Shown here: one piece after another, positions 37,081-44,218 of the stretch
How positions within the stretch are numbered: position 1 is the stretch's first letter
Layout: each line of letters opens with the position of its first letter
NCBI GenBank assembly: GCA_023229985.1
Contig: JALNYF010000011.1
Span: 1 to 44,218, forward strand
Reading direction: 5' to 3'
Origin: Bacteroidales bacterium
GTDB lineage: Bacteria > Bacteroidota > Bacteroidia > Bacteroidales > WCHB1-69
Length of the DNA stretch: 44,218 bases
Position numbers and translations under genes: made by a program
Notes under the pieces: model-generated
The model's database searches: none
Seen by the model: the letters and a program-made list of their open reading frames with translations, nothing else
What the model was told of the DNA's origin: nothing

Positions 37081-37695
37081 ATGTTGCAATTACGCTTTTC
37101 GGAAGATATTCAAACGATAGAGTGCGGGTGTGATGAAGCCGGACGGGGTTGTTTAGCCGGTCCTGTGGTGGCAGCTGCTGTGATTTTACCGCCCGATTAC
37201 CACAATTCGCGCTTGAATGATTCCAAACAACTGAGCCGGAAGGTGCGCGATGAGTTGCGTCTTGAAATTGAAAAAGAAGCTGTTGGCTATGCTGTCACTT
37301 TTATCTCACCCGAAGAAATTGACGAAATTAACATTTTAAACGCTTCCATCTTGGGTATGAATCGCTCCATTGCGGCACTGTCCATTCAACCGGATTTATT
37401 ACTGATTGATGGGAATCGCTTTCATAATCAGCACAATATACCGTTTCATTGTATTGTTAAGGGAGATGCCCAATTTCTGCCCATTGCCGCTGCCTCCATC
37501 TTAGCCAAAACCTATCGTGATGAACTGATGTGCCAATTAGACGCAGAGTATCCGCTCTATGGTTGGAAGAAAAATATGGGCTACCCAACGCCGTTTCATC
37601 AACAAGCTTTTATCCAATACGGCCCTTCGCCCTACCACCGCAAAAGTTTCCACCTCAAAAAACTAACCGAGCCTACTCTGTTTGAGTCAATGTAA
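37081..37695 (+). CDS. rnhB: Ribonuclease HII
   Basis: Removes ribonucleotides from DNA by cutting RNA in RNA/DNA hybrids. The metal-binding motif DEAGRG is at residues 18-23, the next acidic residue is in LLIDGNRF, and GDAQFLPIAAASILAKTYRDELM holds the third and fourth. The conserved NMGYPTPFHQQAFIQYGPSPYHRKSF end is intact. At 204 residues it is a normal size. It is the last gene of the operon starting at 35501, one base after the LysE gene. Confidence 0.95.
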   Translation: MLQLRFSEDIQTIECGCDEAGRGCLAGPVVAAAVILPPDYHNSRLNDSKQLSRKVRDELRLEIEKEAVGYAVTFISPEEIDEINILNASILGMNRSIAALSIQPDLLLIDGNRFHNQHNIPFHCIVKGDAQFLPIAAASILAKTYRDELMCQLDAEYPLYGWKKNMGYPTPFHQQAFIQYGPSPYHRKSFHLKKLTEPTLFESM

Positions 37696-38203
37696 TAAAT
37701 TTATTGTTTTTTAATATTAAATGATTAGTTGTTCGGTAAATTGTTGATTTAATGCCGATTGTTATACAGATAGAAGATTGTTAGCGCATACATTTCGCCA
37801 TGCCGCGCGGTGGCCTTGTCATCGCGACTTGATTTTTTGATTACTTCTGATCAAGCAAAAGTAATTTAAGAAAATAATTCATTGAAAATAAGCAAACTAT
37901 ATATTCTATAAACAACAGAAATCGTCACTATTGTAAATTTCAAATCCTTTGTAGTCGTACGTTTGTGATGAAGATGATCATCCTACGCATCTCTTATACA
38001 TTACTCGCAAATGTAAACCGGAGAAAAATTTCAAATTATAAACTGTTCAATACTAATATAATAACCAACAATTTCTTTTTTTTACTTGATAGCAAAAATT
38101 TTAAATATCTTTAGACCACTTTCTCCATTGAACCAAAAAATGATTATCTTTGTCGGTCAATTCTGCCGCATTTTTTTTGTTGCTGTCAGATGATTATTGG
38201 AAG
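37696..38203. other. Long gene-free stretch with repeat remnant
   Basis: About 500 bases without a supported gene. At 37795-37865 there is a GC-rich patch (CGCCATGCCGCGCGGTGGCC) followed by TTGATTTTTTGATTACTTCT and AAGCAAAAGTAAT. ATTACTT and AAGTAAT form a 7-bp stem. Similar sequence is familiar to me as a dispersed intergenic remnant in Bacteroidetes, but that is recollection. The rest is AT-rich. The right end carries the promoter of the TonB-domain gene. Confidence 0.5.
38145..38152 (+). promoter_or_regulatory. -7 box for the TonB-domain gene
   Basis: TATCTTTG overlapping the first possible TTG start at 38150. It therefore points to the ATG at 38204 as the true start. Confidence 0.65.
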
Positions 38204-38683
38204 ATGAATAAACCGAAAAAAGAGAAAAAATTTTTACTACATCCCGAGTACCCGGGTGGGCGAAAAGCGTTGCGTGAATTCATTTCGGCGCATTTGCAAT
38301 ATCCCGAAGACGCGCTCCAGCAGCTGATTGAAGGATTTGTCACGGTGGCATATCAAGTCAGCGACGAAGGCGAAATTGAGAGCGTTCGGATTATCAAGGG
38401 TTTATCTCCTTCGTGCAATGAAGAGGCGATGCGTGTTGTTAAATTATTGAAATACAGTAAAGTATATAACCATGGCGTGCGATTGAAATCCAATCACAAA
38501 ATCAATATTCACTTTCAACTGACTCCGGTGAAGCAAAAAACGATGCAAATTTCTTACACCGTTAAGCCATCGCCTCAAAGTAATATTCCAAAAAAAGAAA
38601 AACCGGTTTCTCCATCGAAGACCGGAATGGGCTATACGCTTGTTTTTCATACGGATAATAAAAAAACCAATAAATCTAATTAA
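38204..38683 (+). CDS. Stand-alone TonB C-terminal domain protein without membrane anchor
   Basis: A 159-residue protein. Residues about 10-105 are a TonB C-terminal domain: HPEYPGGRKALREFISAHLQYPEDALQQLIEGFVTVAYQVSDEGEIESVRIIKGLSPSCNEEAMRVVKLL. Usual TonB proteins have an N-terminal membrane helix and a Pro-rich spanner; neither is here, and there is no signal peptide. The tail is Pro/Lys-rich (SPQSNIPKKEKPVSPSKTG). Even from the upstream codon at 38150 the extra 18 residues give only a weak hydrophobic run (AAFFLLL). It may be a soluble domain with another role, or its anchor may have been lost. The start is fixed by the promoter box. Confidence 0.75.
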   Translation: MNKPKKEKKFLLHPEYPGGRKALREFISAHLQYPEDALQQLIEGFVTVAYQVSDEGEIESVRIIKGLSPSCNEEAMRVVKLLKYSKVYNHGVRLKSNHKINIHFQLTPVKQKTMQISYTVKPSPQSNIPKKEKPVSPSKTGMGYTLVFHTDNKKTNKSN

Positions 38684-38699
38684 AATCCATTTTGGATGT

Positions 38700-38727
38700 T
38701 TTGTTAATCAAAAAAGTAGTATTTTTG
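38700..38727 (+). promoter_or_regulatory. Promoter of tRNA-Ala
   Basis: TTTG at 38700-38703 and TATTTTTG at 38720-38727 with a 16-base spacer, 11 bases before the tRNA. Confidence 0.65.
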
Positions 38728-38738
38728 CAGCCTGAAAA

Positions 38739-38811
38739 GGGGAATTAGCTCATCTGGTAGAGCGTTTGGTTCGCAATCAAAAGGTAGTGGGTTCGAGTCC
38801 CATATTCTCCA
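38739..38811 (+). tRNA. tRNA-Ala (anticodon CGC)
   Basis: A complete cloverleaf. The acceptor GGGGAAT pairs with ATTCTCC and has G3-U70, the key identity pair of alanine tRNAs, with discriminator A. The D stem is GCTC/GAGC. The anticodon stem TTTGG/TCAAA encloses loop TTCGCAA with anticodon CGC (38772-38774), which reads GCG. The T stem is GTGGG/CCCAT with loop TTCGAGT. CCA is not encoded. A CGC alanine tRNA is a minor species that supplements the usual TGC and GGC ones. Confidence 0.95.
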
Positions 38812-38815
38812 CCCG

Positions 38816-38866
38816 ATACCCTCGTAAATAAATATTTATCAATGTTTTACGAGGGTATTTTTTTTA
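38816..38866 (+). terminator. Rho-independent terminator of tRNA-Ala
   Basis: A 12-bp stem ATACCCTCGTAA with its complement TTACGAGGGTAT around a loop of about 18 bases, followed by a T-run. It begins five bases after the tRNA. Confidence 0.92.
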
Positions 38867-39038
38867 TCCGGACCAAAAACCAGCCCTCATTTGAAAGATT
38901 GAGATTGGAAGTGGAAAAGGATTGTTTATTTGCCGGAAGGGTGTGTGTGGTAACAAATAAATGTAATTTTGCAATGTCAAATTAATAATCAACCCAATTC
39001 AATGCGAATAAAAAAATAGTAGTTTTTGCGCCATATTC

Positions 39039-39887
39039 TTAAAATAATGATAATTGAGATGCATCTTCTTTCGGGGGATAAAATACGCCAATAATCAAAT
39101 AGGGATCGAGAGCGTTTTTCTTCTGCCATTCATAATATGTCCCCATGAATAAGTAGATGTCTCTTTCCTTTGCTATTTTCATGTATTTTTCTTTGACTTT
39201 TGATATGGCTTCTTGTTCGTTGTTGCTGTATTTTCGATAGAGTTGGCTGAGTTCCCAATCTTCAATCATGATGGTACGTACCTTACCATCTTCGGTTCGG
39301 AATTTATATCTAAATTTATATGGAATCTTTTCTGCGAAACTGAAGTTATCATCAAAATCCGTTTTATTCTCAAACAAATTCGTTTGCTGCTGCTCGGCTT
39401 CATATTTTGCTTTAATACTTGCCAAATTCTCTCTATATTTCTGCATATCAACGGGTTCAATAATCAAATCCAATATTTCAGACGGTTTAAGAACAGCCAG
39501 CGATATCTTATTTTGTTTCGTCAGATTAATCATCTCGGTCATATTGTTGAAAATCTCTTTTCTCTTGAAAATCCACGATTTTCGCAATGTCCAATTAGGT
39601 TTTCCTGAAATATCAATACGTTCCAATATTTTGAGAGTATTAATATCTCTGATATGGTAGCTTTCTGGTCTGTTGTCGTGTTTTTTATTTCGCTCCAAAT
39701 CGGCTTCAATCCATTGCCATTTAGAGTAAGGCATAATGTCATATTTCCACAACAATCTATGAGGAACAGGAAAAATACGAATCCACGAACCATCTTCCCT
39801 AAATCCTGCAGTGCAAACGGTTTCTATATGTTTGCGTGACAACGTTGGATACGTCATGACTGTTACCAAAACTTTTGTCAAAGCCAT
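39039..39887 (-). CDS. Uncharacterised partner of the DUF488 protein (FREDGSWIR family)
   Basis: A 282-residue soluble protein with no signal peptide or membrane helix. The N-terminus MALTKVLVTVMTYPTLSRKH is followed by CTAGFREDGSWIRIFPVPHR (residues 25-44), a dense motif that looks like a nucleic-acid or nucleotide binding strand-turn but which I cannot assign to a named fold. The C-terminal half has RYKFRTEDGKVRTIMIEDWELSQLYRKY, then DIYLFMGTYYEWQ and LIIGVFYPPKE. I recall similar proteins beside DUF488 genes in other genomes. It starts two bases after the DUF488 gene, so the pair is one operon. Function unknown; a defence or nucleic-acid processing role is inference from gene pairing. Confidence 0.7.
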   Translation of the reverse strand: MALTKVLVTVMTYPTLSRKHIETVCTAGFREDGSWIRIFPVPHRLLWKYDIMPYSKWQWIEADLERNKKHDNRPESYHIRDINTLKILERIDISGKPNWTLRKSWIFKRKEIFNNMTEMINLTKQNKISLAVLKPSEILDLIIEPVDMQKYRENLASIKAKYEAEQQQTNLFENKTDFDDNFSFAEKIPYKFRYKFRTEDGKVRTIMIEDWELSQLYRKYSNNEQEAISKVKEKYMKIAKERDIYLFMGTYYEWQKKNALDPYLIIGVFYPPKEDASQLSLF

Positions 39888-39889
39888 AA

Positions 39890-40789
39890 TTACAACAATT
39901 GCAGCGTGTAGTTTATATCAGACAAAGACATCAATGCTTTTGCCACTCGAGAACGATGACATTGCTCGGGGTCTTTTTCAAAACAAGTAAGCGCAACTCT
40001 CTTGTCGGAATCAATTATATTGCGGATATACAGCAAAGATTCACGATTGGTTTTTAATGTGGTTCGTTCATATTCATCAAAAAGAAGATCATAATCTTGT
40101 TGCGAACGTAAATCCTGACGTTTGTCGGATTCTATGCCTAATTGTGGAATGTGCGCATATTTAATTCCGACTCCTTCGCAAGCTTTTTGCAACTGACTTT
40201 TAGAAAATCCATATTTTTGACTATAAGCATTTTTGCGAACATCGCATAAAACATGTACATCATTTATTATTAAACAATTCATGTATTTTTCCAAAGATGA
40301 GCCCTCATATCCTATGGTAAATAACCGAGGTTCATGATAATGCCGTTTCTGCTGCTCTATTTTGGTCAATTCATCTTTGGTTAGTAAAGTTACAGCAATT
40401 GTACTTTTCGTTGCATAATATGGATACTTCAAATAGGTATAACGGATCAACTCATCTTGTGACATATTGCCAAACCGGGTTTTAATCTCGCGTAATGCCT
40501 CCTGATCAAACATATTCAAATATTGCAAATATTGTCCTTGCTGTTTCAATTGAATAAAACGTATCTCATTTTGTTCCGCAATTTGCAAATAACCATATTT
40601 TTCCATAGTTGCAATATCCTGATTGGCCTGAAAGGAAAAACATCCATAATAATATGGCACAAAATCGAAAGATTTTACGCTTTGCTGTCGAGTGAACAGA
40701 AACAAATATTTCTGCAACTGCTTTGCAGTAAGCTTACCACCAAGCACTTCCAACAAAGCTAATAATATTTTGCGTCTATAATATAGCAT
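39890..40789 (-). CDS. Panacea/SocA-like domain fused to DUF488 domain
   Basis: A 299-residue soluble protein with two parts. Residues 1-145 resemble the Panacea (SocA/DUF4065) fold: LLEVLGGKLTAKQLQKYLFLFTR, then FDFVPYYYGCFSFQA and a winged-helix-like segment EKYGYLQ. Residues 150-295 are a DUF488 domain: TIGYEG (158-163), LCDVRKN (181-187), GFSKSQLQKACEGVGIKYAHIPQLGI and the hallmark LTCFEKDPEQCHR (267-279, with Cys269, Glu271, Cys277, His278, Arg279). Panacea domains act as antitoxins in other systems; DUF488 has no settled function. Overall it is the first gene of a two-gene operon with its own promoter, next to a partner of unknown family. Confidence 0.8.
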   Translation of the reverse strand: MLYYRRKILLALLEVLGGKLTAKQLQKYLFLFTRQQSVKSFDFVPYYYGCFSFQANQDIATMEKYGYLQIAEQNEIRFIQLKQQGQYLQYLNMFDQEALREIKTRFGNMSQDELIRYTYLKYPYYATKSTIAVTLLTKDELTKIEQQKRHYHEPRLFTIGYEGSSLEKYMNCLIINDVHVLCDVRKNAYSQKYGFSKSQLQKACEGVGIKYAHIPQLGIESDKRQDLRSQQDYDLLFDEYERTTLKTNRESLLYIRNIIDSDKRVALTCFEKDPEQCHRSRVAKALMSLSDINYTLQLL

Positions 40790-40803
40790 AATTTAACATG
40801 ACG

Positions 40804-40831
40804 CAAAAGTACAAATAATTTTTAAATCAAA
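40804..40831 (-). promoter_or_regulatory. Promoter of the DUF488 operon
   Basis: On the minus strand, TTTG at 40828-40831 and TACTTTTG at 40804-40811, spacer 16, and 14 bases from -7 box to the ATG. It makes the two-gene unit self-contained. Confidence 0.6.
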
Positions 40832-40956
40832 TGAATTCTATTTTTGTTCTTATGTTTAATATTTAATTTATAAAACCTAACATTTCTTGATTCAAGTATA
40901 ACCAAATAATTCTCCGAGAAAAATTATACAATTCATCATTCTTCATCTTTATTTTA

Positions 40957-40964
40957 TAACTTTG
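40957..40964 (+). promoter_or_regulatory. -7 box for the nuclease gene
   Basis: TAACTTTG, 26 bases before the ATG at 40991. No clear -33 box. Confidence 0.6.
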
Positions 40965-40990
40965 CATCTTGATTTTAATACTTATTTTTC

Positions 40991-41821
40991 ATGAAAAAAT
41001 ATGACTCTTTCCTCCTAGTTGCGCACCGATTCGTTCTGTCGGTTTTGGTAGCAGTTCTTTGTTTGTCAGCTTCATGTAATAATGGAAACGTCGCTGCCGA
41101 AAGGGATGGCGCGTTGCCGGTGGATACCTCCAAAATTGAAATTCCTGCGAAAATAAATGGTCGGACGGAGCGACTGATTACGCATGTGGGCTATACAGTG
41201 AGCTATAACTCTGTTTGGAAAATTCCCAATTGGGTGGCTTACGAGCTGACCGCTGCCGAAGTTGCCGGCGACTTGCCGAGAAAAGATAAGTTTGTTCCGG
41301 ATCCGCAAGTGCCTGAAAATGAAACAGCTTACACCGAGGATTATAAAGGAAGCGGCTACGACCGCGGGCACATGGCACCTGCCGCCGATATGAAATGGAG
41401 CAAACAAGCGATGGAAGAATCCTTCTATCTTTCCAATATTTGTCCGCAAAATCCTAATTTAAACGGTGGAATTTGGAAAAGTCTGGAGGAGCAAACTCGT
41501 GATTTGGCGACGCAAAAAGGTACTATTTACGTAGTTTGTGGTCCTATTGTTTCTGGAAATTACCAAACTATCGGAGATGGGAAAGTGGCTGTTTCCGCCG
41601 GATTTTTTAAAGTTCTTTTGCAGAAAAACAGCTCCGGTTGGCACGCCATTGCCTTCAAATTCGATAATGTCAGCGGGAGTCGCTTGCTCTCAACTTATGC
41701 CCTGAGCGTTGATGAATTGGAAAGACTCACCGGCATCGACTTTTTCCCGCAACTGCCCGACGAAGTTGAAAATAGCGTCGAAAGTGAAGTCGATTTTTTC
41801 CAGTGGAACGTGTCGAAATAA
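40991..41821 (+). CDS. Exported DNA/RNA non-specific endonuclease (NUC1 family), lipoprotein
   Basis: A 276-residue beta-beta-alpha-metal nuclease that cuts DNA and RNA. The signal sequence ends in lipobox LSASC (Cys about 29), so it should be anchored at the envelope, probably outside the cytoplasm. The catalytic motif DRGHMAPAADM holds the general-base histidine; the metal-binding asparagine lies in SNICPQNPNLNGGIW. The family glutamate follows in SLEEQTRD, and VVCGPIV and SGRL-like blocks follow. Length and motifs are complete. Such enzymes feed on extracellular nucleic acids or act in biofilms. It stands alone, between the DUF488 operon and the DUF4249/receptor genes. Confidence 0.93.
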   Translation: MKKYDSFLLVAHRFVLSVLVAVLCLSASCNNGNVAAERDGALPVDTSKIEIPAKINGRTERLITHVGYTVSYNSVWKIPNWVAYELTAAEVAGDLPRKDKFVPDPQVPENETAYTEDYKGSGYDRGHMAPAADMKWSKQAMEESFYLSNICPQNPNLNGGIWKSLEEQTRDLATQKGTIYVVCGPIVSGNYQTIGDGKVAVSAGFFKVLLQKNSSGWHAIAFKFDNVSGSRLLSTYALSVDELERLTGIDFFPQLPDEVENSVESEVDFFQWNVSK

Positions 41822-41851
41822 TAAAAATAGCATTACAAATCATTTCCGGCG

Positions 41852-42781
41852 TTATCTTTTCCTTCCGCCGCGCTGCCTTGTTTGATAATATAATGTATCA
41901 ATCGTGGAAGCATAGCCGCACCATACACCCATGGCGTTATCCCCATTGATATTGCTAATGATGGGCGCAGGAGTCATAAACGGATTCTGCCCAAACGACA
42001 GTTCATTGGAAATGGTTGACCAAAAACGATAACCGGAATAGTCTAACATAGAGGTTTTTATGTAAATTGTATCACCCGGACGATAGGTAATTCGGTAAAA
42101 ATCGGCTTCCTCCTCGTCGGTCATGGTCGGCATAAATAGGGATGAAGGATTGGCTCGTAATATTTCGTAATTGACAGTTTTTCCGTTGAAAGTGGCATCG
42201 TCAAACGCAACGGGCATGCTGGTAACCCACAAGCGGTCGGTCAAGTCTTTGCCGTGAATTTTAATCCGAAATTGATAATAATCTTGGGTTTCCGCGTTGT
42301 CACTCAGAAGGATGCGTGAAGTGGGCATCGTGTCGTTTTCATCAATGAACGCCAACCAGACCGAATCCAAAGCAACCGGCTGTACAATAGATGTTTGCGA
42401 AGTGTAAACTTTCCCGCCGTACTCCACTCTCAGCGCGTAACTCTTGCCGGGCTCGCCGATAATGTTCTGCCCCATATAGGCAAAATAGATGGGGGATTCT
42501 TCCGTATATGCAAAAGTCAATTGCTCCGTCTCACCGGTTGAGGAAGTAACCGTGACCACGGCATCTTTGATAAAAACTTCATTCAGCAACATATCTAAGT
42601 CGATGGTCGAAAAATAAGGGACGCTGTTGCTTACAATCACCATCGCGGGTTGCCCGTTTTCAATACTTCCTTCAATCACTATTTTATCCTGATAATCAGG
42701 AATATCCACTTCAATTTCCTTTTGACAGCCTACAAAAAGCAATCCTATCATTGTAACAAAAAAGAGATACATCCTTCTCAT
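41852..42781 (-). CDS. DUF4249 lipoprotein, partner of the TonB-dependent receptor
   Basis: A 309-residue lipoprotein. The signal peptide ends in lipobox FVGC (Cys19), followed by QKEIEVDIPDYQDKIVIEGSIENGQPAMVIVSNSVPYF, the typical DUF4249 N-terminus. The mature part is beta-rich (TVTSSTGETEQLTF, GKSYALRVEYGGKVYTSQTSI). DUF4249 proteins sit directly downstream of TonB-dependent receptors in Bacteroidetes and are presumed surface-side accessory lipoproteins. Here it begins three bases after the receptor stop. The ligand is unknown. Confidence 0.92.
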   Translation of the reverse strand: MRRMYLFFVTMIGLLFVGCQKEIEVDIPDYQDKIVIEGSIENGQPAMVIVSNSVPYFSTIDLDMLLNEVFIKDAVVTVTSSTGETEQLTFAYTEESPIYFAYMGQNIIGEPGKSYALRVEYGGKVYTSQTSIVQPVALDSVWLAFIDENDTMPTSRILLSDNAETQDYYQFRIKIHGKDLTDRLWVTSMPVAFDDATFNGKTVNYEILRANPSSLFMPTMTDEEEADFYRITYRPGDTIYIKTSMLDYSGYRFWSTISNELSFGQNPFMTPAPIISNINGDNAMGVWCGYASTIDTLYYQTRQRGGRKR

Positions 42782-42784
42782 AGC

Positions 42785-44218
42785 TTAAAATTTAAAATTC
42801 CATGTAATAGAGGGTAAAATGGGGAACAAGCTCATTTGATACGCCTTGGTGGTCAAATCAAAAGTATCTTGTGTATAATTGGTTTCCGTTTCAAAAAAGA
42901 CAAAAAACGGATTTTTGCGATTGTAAACGTTATAGACCGAGAAGTTCAGGCCTGTTTCAAAGCGTTTTCGTTTTACAATGGTCCAATTGACCGATAAATC
43001 CAAGCGGTGATAGGGATCTATTCGATATTCGTTTCGCTTGCTGTACTCGGTAATCAAGGAGCCGGCTAAGAAATAATAACCAACGGGAATGGTCATGGTA
43101 TTGCCTGTTGAGAATACCCAAACCGCTGAAACAGAGAGCTTATTGCGGATAATTTCATAATTCAGATTGATTGAAACATCGTGTCGGCGGTCATATTTTG
43201 CATAAAAAGGCTCGCCTCCGTTCAAGTCGTCGAATTTGCGTTTTGTGTAAGATAATGTGTATCCGATAAACCCGTTAAATCGCCCTTTTGCTTTTTTGAA
43301 AAAGACCTCCATTCCATACGACCAACCCTTCCCGAAAACATACATTTGGTCAGGATTTTGCGACACATCCGACAAGTTGATACCGTCTTTGTACTCAACT
43401 AAATTCCGCATGTCTTTATAGTAAAAGTCGATGTAGGTTTCAAACATATTTTTATAAAAATTGCGGTAAACGCCTAACGAATATTGCGCCCCGATTTGGG
43501 GACGAACGATGTCGGTAGAAGGCATCCAAACATCGGTTGGTAAAGAGATGGAAGAGAGGGCAACTTGGTGGATATATTGGAAATTCAATGTATAAGAAGC
43601 TTTGATAGAGGTATTTGAATCTAACAAAAAACGCATGGAGAGGCGTGGTTCCACGTAGTTGTATTGTTTGATTAGTTCGCCGGGTTGATAGATAATGGAA
43701 TCGGCAAGGGCACCGAACTCATCAAAAACATAGCGTGTAAATCTGCCAATGTGTTCAAAATGGGTGTAACGCAAACCGGCGTTGATTTTCCACCATTTAA
43801 AAGCATCGAACTCGTCATTGGCATAGATTGCCAAGTCATGGGCATAATACGGATTGGCTTTTGGTAGTGTAAGTGATTGTGATTCACCGGCTTGAACATT
43901 AAAATCATTGGGCATAAATTTATGAAAGATATAGTGAACTCCAAACCGGAAGGTGTGCGGGATGGCGGGTAGATAGGTCAGCTCCGTTTTCAGCGCATAA
44001 TCTTGCACGCCAGAACTCATATTCATGGAATAAACATCCATTTCCATTTTGGTGGCAAAATCATAATTGGTAAAAGAGGCAGTGGTATTCAGAAACAATT
44101 GAGAATTAATAATATAATTCCATCGCAACGACGCGGCAGCATTTCCCCAACGGAACTGAATTTTAGTACTGCCGGAAGATGATTTGAACCCATATACATC
44201 ATTTCCATAGTAGCCACC
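42785..44218 (-). CDS. TonB-dependent outer-membrane receptor, C-terminal part (cut by the window edge)
   Basis: The reading frame is open to the last base of the window, so the start lies beyond the right edge; 477 codons plus stop are visible. The sequence is the C-terminal barrel: GLRYTHFEHIGRF, YNYVEPRLSMRFLLDSNTSIKASY, FETYIDFYYKDMRNLVEYKDG, YGMEVFFKKAKGRFNGFIGYTLSYTKRKFD, RRHDVSINLNYEI, LDLSVNWTI, GLNFSVYNVYNRKNPFFVFFE, and a final TWNFKF ending in phenylalanine. This is the usual end of the receptor class that has a carboxypeptidase-like N-terminal domain and a DUF4249 partner. The plug domain is not in view. Confidence 0.92.
   Translation of the reverse strand, partial: GGYYGNDVYGFKSSSGSTKIQFRWGNAAASLRWNYIINSQLFLNTTASFTNYDFATKMEMDVYSMNMSSGVQDYALKTELTYLPAIPHTFRFGVHYIFHKFMPNDFNVQAGESQSLTLPKANPYYAHDLAIYANDEFDAFKWWKINAGLRYTHFEHIGRFTRYVFDEFGALADSIIYQPGELIKQYNYVEPRLSMRFLLDSNTSIKASYTLNFQYIHQVALSSISLPTDVWMPSTDIVRPQIGAQYSLGVYRNFYKNMFETYIDFYYKDMRNLVEYKDGINLSDVSQNPDQMYVFGKGWSYGMEVFFKKAKGRFNGFIGYTLSYTKRKFDDLNGGEPFYAKYDRRHDVSINLNYEIIRNKLSVSAVWVFSTGNTMTIPVGYYFLAGSLITEYSKRNEYRIDPYHRLDLSVNWTIVKRKRFETGLNFSVYNVYNRKNPFFVFFETETNYTQDTFDLTTKAYQMSLFPILPSITWNFKF

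Noticed and set aside
38739..40990. tRNA-Ala as attachment site of an integrated element
   Set aside because: No integrase and no long repeat of the tRNA 3' end; only short matches (CCATATTCT near 39031, ATTCTCC near 40910), which are too short to call.

Overview
The window is chromosomal DNA of a member of the Bacteroidota, most likely the order Bacteroidales. The evidence is consistent: nearly every upstream region carries the Bacteroidota -7 box TAnnTTTG; SecA has the Bacteroidota-type preprotein cross-linking domain; and families typical of the phylum are present (BT_3928-type DoxX/thioredoxin protein, DUF3352, DUF4249 next to a TonB-dependent receptor, TamL, small lipoproteins). There are no phage genes, intact insertion sequences or CRISPR arrays. 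Most of the window is housekeeping and cell-envelope DNA with a few accessory or decaying patches.

Layout. 1-367 is a gene-free edge with a degenerate repeat. 368-9091 (minus strand) holds two units: OmpA-like lipoprotein/mutY, and secA/double ABC ATPase/DoxX-thioredoxin. 9262-13287 (plus) is an ECF sigma factor, its probable membrane partner, and an M16 zinc protease. tRNA-Asn and its terminator follow, then rimM (minus) divergent from a DUF3352 protein, an M20 dipeptidase and an unusual MORN-like/trypsin-like protease. 19596-22680 (plus) is gpsA, hutH and a lipoprotein. A second ECF sigma factor (minus) is followed by the envelope run rfbD, lolA, tamL and a RecD-like helicase.

28589-30172 is a head-to-tail tandem duplication of about 0.8 kb. 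It copied the 3' end of the helicase gene together with a small membrane-protein gene. The helicase part of copy 2 is a pseudogene; the membrane-protein gene survives as two diverged paralogs. 30419-32140 is an ABC-2 exporter, 32452-33453 is pta with a structured leader, 33675-35411 is a second Omp85-family protein, and 35501-37695 is a tight lipoprotein/outer-membrane protein/LysE/rnhB operon. After a long gene-poor gap come an anchorless TonB C-terminal domain protein and tRNA-Ala(CGC).

The best candidate for a little-described system is the two-gene operon at 39039-40789. It encodes a protein with a Panacea/SocA-like N-terminus fused to a DUF488 domain, plus an uncharacterised partner with a strongly conserved-looking FREDGSWIR motif. 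It lies as a self-contained islet just downstream of a tRNA gene and beside a secreted NUC1-type nuclease. The window ends with a DUF4249 lipoprotein and a TonB-dependent receptor cut by the right edge.
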